This document shows, in pieces, positions 15,479 to 23,246 of a stretch of DNA of 64,000 nt. Numbering within the stretch: position 1 is the stretch's first letter; each line of letters begins with the position of its first letter. The DNA is taken from assembly GCA_022820725.1 (NCBI GenBank), contig JAJEFA010000004.1, positions 246,964 to 310,963 on the forward strand, written 5' to 3'. This DNA is from Candidatus Binatia bacterium. Its GTDB lineage: Bacteria > Desulfobacterota > Binatia > Bin18. The position numbers were made by a program, and so were the translations under genes. The notes below the pieces were generated by a model that was not told where the DNA came from, ran no database searches, and saw only the letters and a program-made list of their open reading frames with translations.

Positions 15479-16753
15479 ATGGCGAAGCCGCTCCGTTTCA
15501 TTGAAGAGCCTGCGCGCTCAACACCGGTGAAGGCCGAAACCCAAGTCCTGGTGATTGGCGGTGGTTCGGCCGGCGTTTCGGCGGCTGTTGCCGCGGCCCG
15601 CCAGGGGGCTGACGTGATCCTGGTTGAGCGCCTCGGCTATCTTGGCGGCCTGGCCAGTGGGGGCATGATTATTCTGCTGCTGACGCTTGATGACGGGCGC
15701 GGGCGGCAGGTGGTCGGCGGTTTATGTCAGGAGGTGACCGAGCGCTTGGACCAGCGCGGCGCGGCCCAGTTTCCATCCCAAGACGAATGGGGCAGCGCGG
15801 ATGAAGCGCTGGTACAACGCGATCAGTCCTGGGGGCTGGTCTGGGGGCACGGACCGCATCGCGTGCGCTATTCGGTCGCCTACGATCCTGAAGAGCTCAA
15901 GTTTGCCCTGAACGGCATGGTTGAAGACGCCCGGGTGCAACTGCTCATGCACACGCACGCCTGCGAGGCCCTGGTCGAGGACGACCGCATTACGGGCGTG
16001 ACGTTTCAGAGTAAAGCCGGCCGTTTTGCCATCCTTGCCGATGTCGTCATCGATGCCAGTGGGGACGGCGATATTTTTGTTTCAGCCGGGTCTGCCTATG
16101 AAAAAGAAAAGGTTTTGCCCTGGCTGTGGTTCTCCATGGGCGGGGTGGAAAACCCGGATGACGCCATTCGCGCTGGTGGCTGGTTTTTCCATACTATTGG
16201 GAAGGACAAGGTCTTGCTGCCCTGGGGGGCGACTGACAAGGTCTCCAGAAAGATTGACGCCACTGACCCCGACGACCTGACCTATGCCGAGTTGGAATGC
16301 CGCAAGCAGGTCATGGCAGAGGTCGATCGTCTGCGCAAAAAAGCCCCCGGCTTTCGAAATGCCTATTTGTGTCATATTGCCGATCAACTCGGGATTACCG
16401 AAAGCCGTCGCCTGGTCGGCGAGTATATGCTCAGCCGGGAAGAGATGGATATCCCCTGCGAGGACGTGATTGCCATTACCGGCCATTGGACCAAATACGA
16501 AAGCCTCTACTATATTCCGTACCGCTCCCTCCTCCCCAAAGAGTTCTCAAATCTGCTGGTGGCCGGTCGCTGTATCTCCGTTGATCACCGTGTCCACCAT
16601 GCCACCAAGGAAATCCCGCCCTGCATGGCAACCGGCGAAGCCGCAGGGACCGCGGCCGCTCTGGCCGTGCAAAACGGTCTCGGCCCGAAAACGCTGGATG
16701 TGAACAAGCTCCAGCAGCAACTCGAAGCGCGTGGAGCTATTTTGCGGCTGTGA
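15479..16753 (+). CDS. FAD-dependent oxidoreductase
   Basis: A 424-residue flavoprotein. The Rossmann motif 'VLVIGGGSAGVSAAVAAAR' (residues 23-41) ends one strand-turn-helix that continues 'GADVILVERLGYLGGLASGG', as in the FAD-oxidored/GidA-like family of putative dehydrogenases. The second FAD contact 'DVVIDASGDGDIFV' and the C-terminal 'LLVAGRCISVDHRVHHA…CMATGEAAGTAAALA' are also typical. The substrate is unknown. Only a palindromic repeat lies directly before the ATG, and its GAGGGG may act as the ribosome binding site. The preceding gene encodes an alcohol dehydrogenase in the same direction. Confidence 0.87.
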   Translation: MAKPLRFIEEPARSTPVKAETQVLVIGGGSAGVSAAVAAARQGADVILVERLGYLGGLASGGMIILLLTLDDGRGRQVVGGLCQEVTERLDQRGAAQFPSQDEWGSADEALVQRDQSWGLVWGHGPHRVRYSVAYDPEELKFALNGMVEDARVQLLMHTHACEALVEDDRITGVTFQSKAGRFAILADVVIDASGDGDIFVSAGSAYEKEKVLPWLWFSMGGVENPDDAIRAGGWFFHTIGKDKVLLPWGATDKVSRKIDATDPDDLTYAELECRKQVMAEVDRLRKKAPGFRNAYLCHIADQLGITESRRLVGEYMLSREEMDIPCEDVIAITGHWTKYESLYYIPYRSLLPKEFSNLLVAGRCISVDHRVHHATKEIPPCMATGEAAGTAAALAVQNGLGPKTLDVNKLQQQLEARGAILRL

Positions 16754-16784
16754 GCTGAGGACGCTCTATAGGCGGGCTTTCTCC

Positions 16785-16813
16785 TTGACCTGGGCCTCCT
16801 GCCATTCCATACT
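16785..16813 (+). promoter_or_regulatory. Promoter of the VapBC module, predicted leaderless
   Basis: TTGACC (16785-16790), a 17-base spacer, then CATACT (16808-16813). Transcription would begin at about 16820-16821, exactly at the antitoxin ATG (16821), and no ribosome binding site is seen. Confidence 0.5.
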
Positions 16814-16820
16814 GGTGTGT

Positions 16821-17039
16821 ATGAAACGCACAAATCTTGTGTTAGATGAGTCTCTACTCAATGAGGCCTTACGTCTAAGCGGAGAGCGGACTTTTTCTGG
16901 AGTCGTCAATAAAGCTCTTGATGATTTTGTCCGTCGTATTAAGGCCAGACGTATTCTAGGGCTGGCGCACTCTGGTCTCTGGCAAGGAGACCTCTCTGTT
17001 ATGCGGAATGATCGGCATACTACTGATGGTTCTCGTTGA
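16821..17039 (+). CDS. vapB: VapB-type antitoxin
   Basis: A 72-residue antitoxin beginning MKRTNLVLDESLLNEALRLS, characteristic of the VapB family that starts with an arc-like beta strand 'TNLVLD' followed by 'SGERTFSGVVNKALDDFVRR'. The N-terminus binds operator DNA and the C-terminus wraps the toxin. The ATG at 16821 is chosen over upstream in-frame codons because family homology starts here. Its last 14 bases overlap the toxin gene, so the pair is translationally linked. Confidence 0.88.
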   Translation: MKRTNLVLDESLLNEALRLSGERTFSGVVNKALDDFVRRIKARRILGLAHSGLWQGDLSVMRNDRHTTDGSR

Positions 17040-17421
17040 TTCGTCCGTTTGGATTGAAGTATTCCGACGGCAGAGTACCTTTGACATTGAGGCTGTGGTT
17101 GAGCTCGAAGAGATTGTTACCTGCCTCCCCGTCATCCAAGAGGTCCTGCAAGGCTTCGACGATCAGCAGGCATATGCGACAGCCCGTGAAGCCATGTTCT
17201 CATTCCCTATCGTCGAGTCTCCGATAACGGCTTCCGTCTTTGACTCTGCAATTGACTTGTATAGATCGGCACGACGAAGCGGCTTAACGATCCGGTCTTC
17301 GGTCGATTGCCTCATCGCGGCATGTGCCCTCCGCCATTCGCTGAGAGTGTTACACGCTGATCGTGACTTCACTTTTCTTGCTCAGGTCTGTCCGCTACAG
17401 GTACGAAACATTTTCCATTAA
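17026..17421 (+). CDS. vapC: VapC-type PIN-domain ribonuclease toxin
   Basis: A 131-residue PIN nuclease. Acidic metal ligands are visible as D5 in 'MVLVDSSVWIEVF', the Glu of 'LPVIQEVLQG' (about 42) and the Asp of 'SSVDCLIAACA' near residue 93, with a last acidic site in 'HADRDFTFLA'. Such toxins cleave tRNA or rRNA when freed from the antitoxin. The start overlaps vapB by 14 bases. The module lies between a flavoprotein gene and a convergent nitroreductase gene whose stop is only six bases away. It looks intact. Confidence 0.9.
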   Translation: MVLVDSSVWIEVFRRQSTFDIEAVVELEEIVTCLPVIQEVLQGFDDQQAYATAREAMFSFPIVESPITASVFDSAIDLYRSARRSGLTIRSSVDCLIAACALRHSLRVLHADRDFTFLAQVCPLQVRNIFH

Positions 17422-17427
17422 CCCTGT

Positions 17428-18225
17428 CTATTTGCGGCCTTCCCCCCAGGTATTCCAGTAGGTCACCTCTTTGCCCGGTCGTCGCTTCGCGGGCTTGAAG
17501 TCTTCTCCCGTGTAATAGGCGACCGGCAGCAGGACGGCCTGGGTGACGGAGTCGGGGATGCCGAGGGCTGCGGCAACTTGACGTTCCTCAACCAGGTGCA
17601 GCGTGGTCCAGGCGGAACCGAGTCCGCGGGCACGCAGGGCTAACATCACCGACCAGGCCGACGGCAGGATCGAGCCGTACAAGCCGGCTTGCGCCGCCGG
17701 GCTCGGATCGGTCGGTCGGCCCTCAATGCAGCCGATAATCAGCACGGGCACTTCATGCATGTGATCGGACAGATGCCAGGCTGAGGCGGCAATGCGCTGA
17801 CCCGAGGTTGTCGGTGTACCGGTGGGGCGTGGGCCGGCATAACTCTCAAAACTCTGTCGGTACAGATCCGCGACGATTTTTTTCTTGTCCGGGTCGGTCA
17901 CGACCATAAAACGCCAATTCTGTCGGTTACTGCCGCTCGGGGCCTGGAGGGCGATCTCGATGACTTCCTCAACGATCTCCGGTTCAACCGGGCGCGTCAG
18001 GTCGAGCCGCCTCCGCACTGTGCGCGTGGTCGTCAGTAATTTATCGACAACGGCAAGATCAAGCGGGGCGGCCAGTGGGGTGGAATGCACCTCTCCGTTT
18101 TCAGCGGCCGCATGCTGGTCTCCATACGAAGAGAGGGGCTGGAAACCGAAGCTGATGACAAGGAGTGTTGTTATGAGCCAGACCCTGGCGTTTGTGGGGA
18201 TGTAAATAGTCATTTTGCGTTTCAT
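17428..18225 (-). CDS. Nitroreductase family protein with N-terminal membrane or signal segment
   Basis: A 265-residue FMN-dependent oxidoreductase. The family start 'TTRTVRRRLDLTRPVEPEIV' and 'ALQAPSGSNRQNWRFMVVTD' provide the FMN-phosphate and isoalloxazine contacts; the C-terminus has 'LGSAWTTLHLV' and 'AVLLPVAYYTG'. Residues about 12-36 are hydrophobic ('WLITTLLVISFGFQPLSSYG'), suggesting export or anchoring, which is uncommon for this normally cytosolic family. An alternative start inside the gene could remove this segment, but the ATG at 18225 has GGAG upstream. It is a second nitroreductase besides the one at the left edge. Confidence 0.82.
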   Translation of the reverse strand: MKRKMTIYIPTNARVWLITTLLVISFGFQPLSSYGDQHAAAENGEVHSTPLAAPLDLAVVDKLLTTTRTVRRRLDLTRPVEPEIVEEVIEIALQAPSGSNRQNWRFMVVTDPDKKKIVADLYRQSFESYAGPRPTGTPTTSGQRIAASAWHLSDHMHEVPVLIIGCIEGRPTDPSPAAQAGLYGSILPSAWSVMLALRARGLGSAWTTLHLVEERQVAAALGIPDSVTQAVLLPVAYYTGEDFKPAKRRPGKEVTYWNTWGEGRK

Positions 18226-18246
18226 GAAAACTCCTTTCAGTCCCGT

Positions 18247-18594
18247 CTAGGGCCGTACTAATTGAACTCTTGGCGGAGAAGCCAGGATATTTTTCTGATT
18301 CTCCAGGTCTTGCCGAACGCGCCGGCGGAGCGACTCCAAGCGGACTCCCGCGCACTCCTCCGGGAGTGGTGAAACCTTCTCCAGCCCCTTTCCCAGCATT
18401 TTGACTCCACCCGGATAACCGGAGACATATTTATGATAGCCCACCGCGATTTGGATCAGGCCGACGAACATCTCCCAGGTATCGTTATCGTCTTCTACGT
18501 CGTCCAGGGCTTCTTCCAGATGCTCGTGGGCCTCAAAATAGCGCCCGGAATTAAAATCCTTGACCGCGCTGAGCAGGGCAGGGTGGTATGTCAT
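18247..18594 (-). CDS. DUF309 domain protein
   Basis: A small helical protein (115 residues from this start) with the DUF309 signature 'FNSGRYFEAHEHLEEALDD' and 'VGLIQIAVGYHKY'. The His/Glu pattern is thought to bind metal, but the biochemical role is not established. The ATG at 18594 places the conserved region at the usual distance from the N-terminus; an in-frame ATG at 18642 would add 16 residues. It sits 21 bases upstream of the nitroreductase gene in the same direction. Confidence 0.8.
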   Translation of the reverse strand: MTYHPALLSAVKDFNSGRYFEAHEHLEEALDDVEDDNDTWEMFVGLIQIAVGYHKYVSGYPGGVKMLGKGLEKVSPLPEECAGVRLESLRRRVRQDLENQKNILASPPRVQLVRP

Positions 18595-18665
18595 GGTCAG
18601 GTATTGTAGCCTTTCCTCTGACAAGAAACAGTGCTCAGACATAACCCAATAAGGAGGGCCACGCT

Positions 18666-20072
18666 ATGGCGAACGTTGATGAACTGTGTACGAAAACGTT
18701 GACCGAGGTTGCCGGGCTCATCAAGCAAAAGGAAGTCTCGCCGGTCGAGTTGACCCAGGCCATGCTCGAACGCATTAGCGCGCTCGACGGCACGCTTCGC
18801 AGCTATGTTACGGTCACGGCAGACCTGGCCTTGGAACAGGCTAAAGCTGCGGAGCAAGAAATCCAGAGCGGAACGTATCGCGGGCTGCTGCACGGGGTGC
18901 CGATTGCGGTCAAAGACCTGTGTTACACCACGGGCATTCCCACCACCGCGGCCTCGCCGATGTATGCGGACTTCAAGCCGGATTTCAACGCAACCGTGGT
19001 TGAGAAGTTTTATGAAGCCGGAGCCGTCATGCTGGGCAAACTGGCAATGACCGAGTTTGCCCTGTCCGGTTATCATCCCTCCGTGCAGCCGCCGGTCAAT
19101 CCGTGGAGCGCCGAGCACTGGCCGGGAGCGTCGTCGAGCGGATCGGGGGTGGCCACCGCAGCATCCCTGTGTTTTGGCTCATTGGGCTCGGACACGGGTG
19201 GTTCGATCCGTTTCCCATCCGCCGCCTGCGGCATTGTTGGCGTCAAACCAACCTATGGCAAGGTCAGCCGCTACGGCGTGTTTCCCCTGGGAGAAACCCT
19301 GGATCATGTTGGGCCGATGACGCGCAGCGTGGCTGACGCCGCGGCGATTTTACGCACGATTGCCGGCTTTGACCCCAACGATCCGACCACCCGGCGCGAA
19401 ACGGTGCGCGATTATATGGACACCGTCTACAACGGAGCCCAGGGGCTCCAGATCGGGGTGGATGAAGCCTACTGTACCAACGGTGTTGACCCGGTCGTAC
19501 GCAGCGCCGTGCTGGCCACTGTCGACGTTTTTCGGGACTTGGGAGCCGAGATTCACGAGGTGGACGTGTCGCAGATTAATGATGCCACGCCGCTCTGGTA
19601 TGCCATGTGCGCGGCCGAGGCGGCGGCGGCGCACTCGGAGACCTTTCCGTCTCGGGCGGATGAATACGGACCCACGTTCCGGGCTTTTCTGGAAGACGGG
19701 GTCAACGTCACCGGCGCCCACTACGTTAAAGCGCATATCGCTCGCCAGCAGACCCGTCGGCTGATTGACGATACCCTGCAAAAGGTGGACATGCTGCTGT
19801 GCCCGGCCATGGCGACTCCGCCCATGGCGGTCAAAGACTTCTCGCCGCAAGCCGTACTCCCGCCCGATAATATCCCGTCCCTGTTGGCCTTTACCGCGCC
19901 GATGGACTTCAGCGGCAGCCCCACAGTCAACCTGCCGTGCGGATTTACGGACGACGGCCTGCCGCTCAGCGTTCAGCTTGTCGGGCGGCACGGAGAAGAA
20001 GGTACGATCATGCAGGCCGCCTACGCCTACGAACAGGCCACCGAATGGCATACTCGGCAGCCGGAGGTGTAG
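18666..20072 (+). CDS. Amidase signature (AS) family amidase
   Basis: A 468-residue serine amidase. The Ser-cisSer-Lys triad is readable: Lys in 'VPIAVKDLCYTTG' (about 82), the central Ser in 'PGASSSGSGVATAA' (about 158) and the nucleophile in 'LGSDTGGSIRFPSA' (about 181). The 'G-x-P-T-Y-G-x-V-S-R-Y-G' stretch is also conserved. It could be a GatA paralogue, but gatB and gatC are not adjacent, so hydrolysis of an aryl or acyl amide is more likely. AAGGAGG precedes the ATG. It is followed by a stretch of gene remnants. Confidence 0.9.
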   Translation: MANVDELCTKTLTEVAGLIKQKEVSPVELTQAMLERISALDGTLRSYVTVTADLALEQAKAAEQEIQSGTYRGLLHGVPIAVKDLCYTTGIPTTAASPMYADFKPDFNATVVEKFYEAGAVMLGKLAMTEFALSGYHPSVQPPVNPWSAEHWPGASSSGSGVATAASLCFGSLGSDTGGSIRFPSAACGIVGVKPTYGKVSRYGVFPLGETLDHVGPMTRSVADAAAILRTIAGFDPNDPTTRRETVRDYMDTVYNGAQGLQIGVDEAYCTNGVDPVVRSAVLATVDVFRDLGAEIHEVDVSQINDATPLWYAMCAAEAAAAHSETFPSRADEYGPTFRAFLEDGVNVTGAHYVKAHIARQQTRRLIDDTLQKVDMLLCPAMATPPMAVKDFSPQAVLPPDNIPSLLAFTAPMDFSGSPTVNLPCGFTDDGLPLSVQLVGRHGEEGTIMQAAYAYEQATEWHTRQPEV

Positions 20073-20106
20073 GGGTACAGATTTCTGTGTCCACGCCAGC
20101 CACCCT

Positions 20107-20316
20107 AACGGGGAGCATACGGTGGTGGAGGCGGATGGGCCGGCATTCCGGTGGGCCACGGTGCGGGTGACGACGGTGGGGGTGGGGGTAGAGAAGGAGT
20201 TTCTGCGGGACGCGGTGGGAGAGTGTGTGGCAGAGGACTTCCCGATGCCCGGTCAGACCACCTCCCTCCAGTGGCAAAAGAGTAGCCAGAACTTTGTCGT
20301 CACGGATATTCAGTAG
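20107..20316 (+). pseudogene. Remnant of a secreted-protein C-terminal module
   Basis: Seventy codons in one open frame, without a start, match the C-terminal end of the protein encoded at 20667-22286: shared blocks are 'GEHTV', 'VRVTTVG', 'GECVAEDFP' and 'SQNFV'. About 60% or more of positions agree by eye. The rest of the gene is missing, so it is a truncated duplicate. The stop codon lies inside a 17-base perfect palindrome. The 350 bases between this fragment and the intact paralogue contain an SDR fragment and otherwise nothing recognisable. Confidence 0.75.
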
Positions 20317-20348
20317 GGGCGATGATACGGTGCCCCTACTGAATATCC
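20304..20348. repeat. Perfect 17-bp inverted repeat at the end of the remnant
   Basis: GGATATTCAGTAGGGGC (20304-20320) and GCCCCTACTGAATATCC (20332-20348) around an 11-base loop. It contains the TAG stop of the remnant. The core GTAGGGGC…GCCCCTAC matches the family A repeats elsewhere in the window. Confidence 0.85.
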
Positions 20349-20352
20349 AAAG

Positions 20353-20427
20353 CTACGCCGCGATCGTCCCGCCATCTACGGCCATGGCGTGGCCGGTGAC
20401 AAATGAGGCTGCGTCCGCGGAGACACG
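20353..20427 (-). pseudogene. C-terminal scrap of a short-chain dehydrogenase gene
   Basis: On the minus strand 24 codons between two stops read 'SADAASFVTGHAMAVDGGTI', the hallmark end of SDR enzymes (x-x-F-V-T-G-x-x-x-x-V-D-G-G). Nothing upstream continues the fold. It is a decayed or rearranged remnant. Confidence 0.65.
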
Positions 20428-20666
20428 CTATCAGAGACAAGCGCGACCCTGGGGGCTATCCCGTTGGCTCGCCGGTACCCGGTCAAGCCCCCGGTCGTGG
20501 CCCTTTGTGCGGAACGGGCCTGCGGGCACTGACAAGGCTGGTTTCGAGACATTGCCGAATGATCTACTGAGACACTACCGCCGCCAGGGGATTCTTTACA
20601 TAGGAGCCGAACATATTGTATGGATACGTTCAGACTTTACCTACATCTGGAAGGAAGGAGCTTCAC

Positions 20667-22286
20667 ATGGCCGCAGGAATAGGCATTCAGGGGGAACGGA
20701 AAAACGGGGCTTTAGTGGCCTCGACGTTGCTGATTCTTAGCGGCCTGCTGGTGCTGGCCGGCGTCTTTTCCGCTGCCCGCCCGGCCCTGGCGCAGGCACA
20801 GCTCGATTGTCCCCTCCCTGACGGTGTGACTCCGCCAGCGGCCCCGCCAGTGACGGCGTCACAAGTGGAAGACGGCAGCGCGAGCCTGATGGACTTCACG
20901 CTGGCCGTAAGAGATCAGTTTAGCCAGGGAACAACAACGCCGTCGCCACTGACGTTGTATGCTGGATGTCTTATCAGACAGGAGGGGAGTGTTTACCGTT
21001 CCGGTTCCACCTACCTGATCCAACTGAGGTTCGACGGCCGGGTGTTTGTTCACGCGAAGGACATGTCATTGTCGGGCCGGCAACTCAGGCGCGCGATTTA
21101 TGCAGGGATTCTTGACGCATTGGGAATCAGCCGGGCCGCCCTGACCGACCCTGCTGAGACCCTGGACGCCCTCGAGGAGGCCGCCACCGGGGATGGCGGC
21201 CCGTTCGACGTACCCGGTATCCCCGGCGCTTCCGGCCATGCCGCCGTCTATGTCTCGGCCAAATTCGGGAGTCCGGTCGTGCTCCTCGCGGGATTCGATC
21301 TCAATGAATCTCACCTGGTTGAGGAAGACATCGTTCACATCGAACCGGACGTTACGGCCAGGGATGTCGTGAACCGAGAAACCTTGAAGGACTTCGTCAC
21401 GCAAGCGGGGGAGTTCTTTCTCGCACTCGCACAGCAGCAGAATGGCGATATGTTGAAAGCAAAAAACGCCCTGCGGGATCCGAACGGGCCCTGGCGACAC
21501 GGCCCCGTGTACGTCGGTGTCACAAACCGTGACACCAATCTCATCCTGTTTCACGGCGGGTTTCCGGACCGGTTCGAGCTTCGACAAGCAGGGATTTCCG
21601 TCGACATCGCGACCGGAGAGCTCATCTTTGATCAGCTCATCGAAGCGGCGAACAGTAGCTCGGAAGGCGGCTTCTGGGAGTATTACTTCGACAACCCCGC
21701 CGACGCTTTCGACAGCGCCGAAGTCCCCAAGGTGGGCTACGCCCGCATATTCACCGGTTCATTCCGCAGAAGAGACGGATCCGAATTCCCCATTAGCTTC
21801 ATCGTCAATTCGGGTTTTTATCTGAGCCCGGGGGGCACAGGGGATCTGGTGGGGGCGCTGGAGAATCCGGGCTCGAACTCGTCTCAGAGTGGAGTAGGCG
21901 CGCTGTGGGGCTGGGTGTGTGACGCCGCCATGGTCGAGATCGAGATCGAGACCGCGCAGGGGGCTGTCGAGCCGTACATGGCAGCGTATGGCATGGAGCG
22001 GCTGGATACGCAGGAGACCTGTGGAGACACGGATAATGGGTTTGTGTTGTTATTCAACTGGAACCGGTTGGGTGCTGGCGAGCATACCGTTACCGCCTTG
22101 GTCGATGGGCTCGAACTGGGCCGGGCGATGGTGCGGGTGACGACGGTGGGAGAAGGGGCAGACGAAGAGTTTCTCCGGGGGGTCGAGGGTGAATGTGTGG
22201 CGGAGGACTTCCCGTACATGGGGCAGAGTACCCGGTTGGAGTGGCAGCAAGAGAGTCAGAACTTCGTCATTACGGATGTGGAGTAG
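20667..22286 (+). CDS. Secreted or membrane-anchored Cache-like protein with lineage-typical C-terminal module
   Basis: A 539-residue exported protein. Residues about 14-42 are a hydrophobic signal/anchor ('ALVASTLLILSGLLVLAGVF'). Two segments look like Cache sensor folds ('LTLYAGCLIRQEGSVYRSGSTY' region, and 'VNRETLKDFVTQAGEFFLA' plus 'GGFWEYYFDNPADAF'). The last 120 residues form a separate module with 'WGWVCDAAMVEIEIE', 'ETCGDTDNGFVLLFNWN', 'GAGEHTV' and 'SQNFV', containing paired cysteines. Cache domains usually bind small ligands, yet no kinase or chemotaxis domain is attached. AAGGAAGGAG before the ATG at 20667 sets the start. A partial copy of the last module lies just upstream. Confidence 0.65.
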   Translation: MAAGIGIQGERKNGALVASTLLILSGLLVLAGVFSAARPALAQAQLDCPLPDGVTPPAAPPVTASQVEDGSASLMDFTLAVRDQFSQGTTTPSPLTLYAGCLIRQEGSVYRSGSTYLIQLRFDGRVFVHAKDMSLSGRQLRRAIYAGILDALGISRAALTDPAETLDALEEAATGDGGPFDVPGIPGASGHAAVYVSAKFGSPVVLLAGFDLNESHLVEEDIVHIEPDVTARDVVNRETLKDFVTQAGEFFLALAQQQNGDMLKAKNALRDPNGPWRHGPVYVGVTNRDTNLILFHGGFPDRFELRQAGISVDIATGELIFDQLIEAANSSSEGGFWEYYFDNPADAFDSAEVPKVGYARIFTGSFRRRDGSEFPISFIVNSGFYLSPGGTGDLVGALENPGSNSSQSGVGALWGWVCDAAMVEIEIETAQGAVEPYMAAYGMERLDTQETCGDTDNGFVLLFNWNRLGAGEHTVTALVDGLELGRAMVRVTTVGEGADEEFLRGVEGECVAEDFPYMGQSTRLEWQQESQNFVITDVE

Positions 22287-22311
22287 GGGTGCCGTATCGT
22301 CGCCCCTACTC
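22281..22311. terminator. Palindrome shared by two convergent genes
   Basis: GAGTAGGGG (22281-22289) pairs with CCCCTACTC (22303-22311). The left arm contains the TAG stop of the plus-strand gene and the right arm, read on the minus strand, the TAG stop of the convergent membrane-protein gene. It likely acts as a bidirectional RNA-end hairpin, though no T-run follows. Confidence 0.55.
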
Positions 22312-22728
22312 GTTGTTCTGAAACAGGGGTCTCGCCCGCCACAGCAGGACGACAATAATCGAAATCCCGGCGGTTTGCAGCAGTCCGATGGGCCAGCCTC
22401 TACCGTGTGGGCTGAGTTCACTCCAGACCAGATGGCTCAGGGCGACCTGGGCGACGTAGAGCGCGGCCCAGGGCCACATCCAGGGTCGCATTTTCCAGAA
22501 GCCCCAGGTCCCCACGGCAAAAATAATCGCGTGCAGCAGGCCGCCGGCCTTTGCCGACCAGCCCATGAACTCAATGCCGAACCAGACCTCAACGTCTTCC
22601 GACACCGGCCTGGTGAGCAGTTCAATGGGAACGCCCAGGGCCAGGAGGATGCACCAGACAAAGAGGATGTTCATCCACCAGGGCCGTGCCTTGAGTTGCT
22701 CCCGGAGAAAAGATGCTTCGTTCGGCAT
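22306..22728 (-). CDS. Small integral membrane protein
   Basis: A 140-residue protein with about four hydrophobic segments: 'WWMNILFVWCILLALGVPI', 'AGGLLHAIIFAVGTWGFW', 'MWPWAALYVAQVAL' and 'GLLQTAGISIIVVLLW'. The short ends are polar. I recognise no family. It is 12 bases downstream of the 3D-domain lipoprotein gene and co-oriented, so probably in one transcript with it. It is convergent with the Cache-like gene and shares a palindrome with it. Confidence 0.65.
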   Translation of the reverse strand: MPNEASFLREQLKARPWWMNILFVWCILLALGVPIELLTRPVSEDVEVWFGIEFMGWSAKAGGLLHAIIFAVGTWGFWKMRPWMWPWAALYVAQVALSHLVWSELSPHGRGWPIGLLQTAGISIIVVLLWRARPLFQNNE

Positions 22729-22740
22729 GGCTCGGATCCG

Positions 22741-23190
22741 CTAATCTTGCCGGACTTTGACAACCAGCTTTTGCCGCCCCCACTTGAGCGCCTTCTTCCG
22801 GGTGGAAAAATACACGTCCAACCGATTGGGGCCCTTAATCGCGCTGCCGATATCTTCGACCACACCCTTGCCATAACCGGGGATTTTCATGACCGTTCCA
22901 TACGGATAGTAGCGGGTATCGGCGGCAACGGTGCCGTGCTTGGCCTTGGTGCCGCTGGCGGTCTGTCCAACAATTTTCCGTTTGCCCTTATTCGGCCCAC
23001 TGGCGACATACGCCCGCCAGAAAAATATCCAGCCTCGCCGCCAATTGGTACTGATTTTGTCGGATGAGTAGGCGGTCACAATCATGGTTCGCTTTTCATA
23101 CGACGCACAGCCGGTCAGGCCGGTCAGGCCGAGCGCCAGGCTTACCATGATGCACAGTCCGTACCTGCGCACGTTTGTCCTCCACCTCAT
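22741..23190 (-). CDS. Lipoprotein with 3D (Asp-Asp-Asp) domain
   Basis: A 149-residue envelope protein. A lipoprotein signal peptide ends in the lipobox L-T-G-C with the modified Cys at position 28. The 3D domain follows with its three acidic residues in 'GTVAADTRYYPYGTVMKIPG', 'GVVEDIGSAIKGPN' and 'RLDVYF'. This double-psi barrel is shared with MltA-type lytic transglycosylases, and stand-alone versions are thought to act on peptidoglycan or its glycan. GGAGGTGG five bases before the ATG at 23190 fixes the start. It probably sits in the outer membrane. Confidence 0.85.
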   Translation of the reverse strand: MRWRTNVRRYGLCIMVSLALGLTGLTGCASYEKRTMIVTAYSSDKISTNWRRGWIFFWRAYVASGPNKGKRKIVGQTASGTKAKHGTVAADTRYYPYGTVMKIPGYGKGVVEDIGSAIKGPNRLDVYFSTRKKALKWGRQKLVVKVRQD

Positions 23191-23246
23191 ACTCCACCTC
23201 CACTCCTCTTGAACCGGGTCGGCCCAAGTGCATTCGACGAGCCGGG

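Noticed and set aside
22189..23067. Plus-strand frame of 292 codons
   Set aside because: It crosses the end of the Cache-like gene and two minus-strand genes; its apparent protein is Pro/Arg-rich without a domain.
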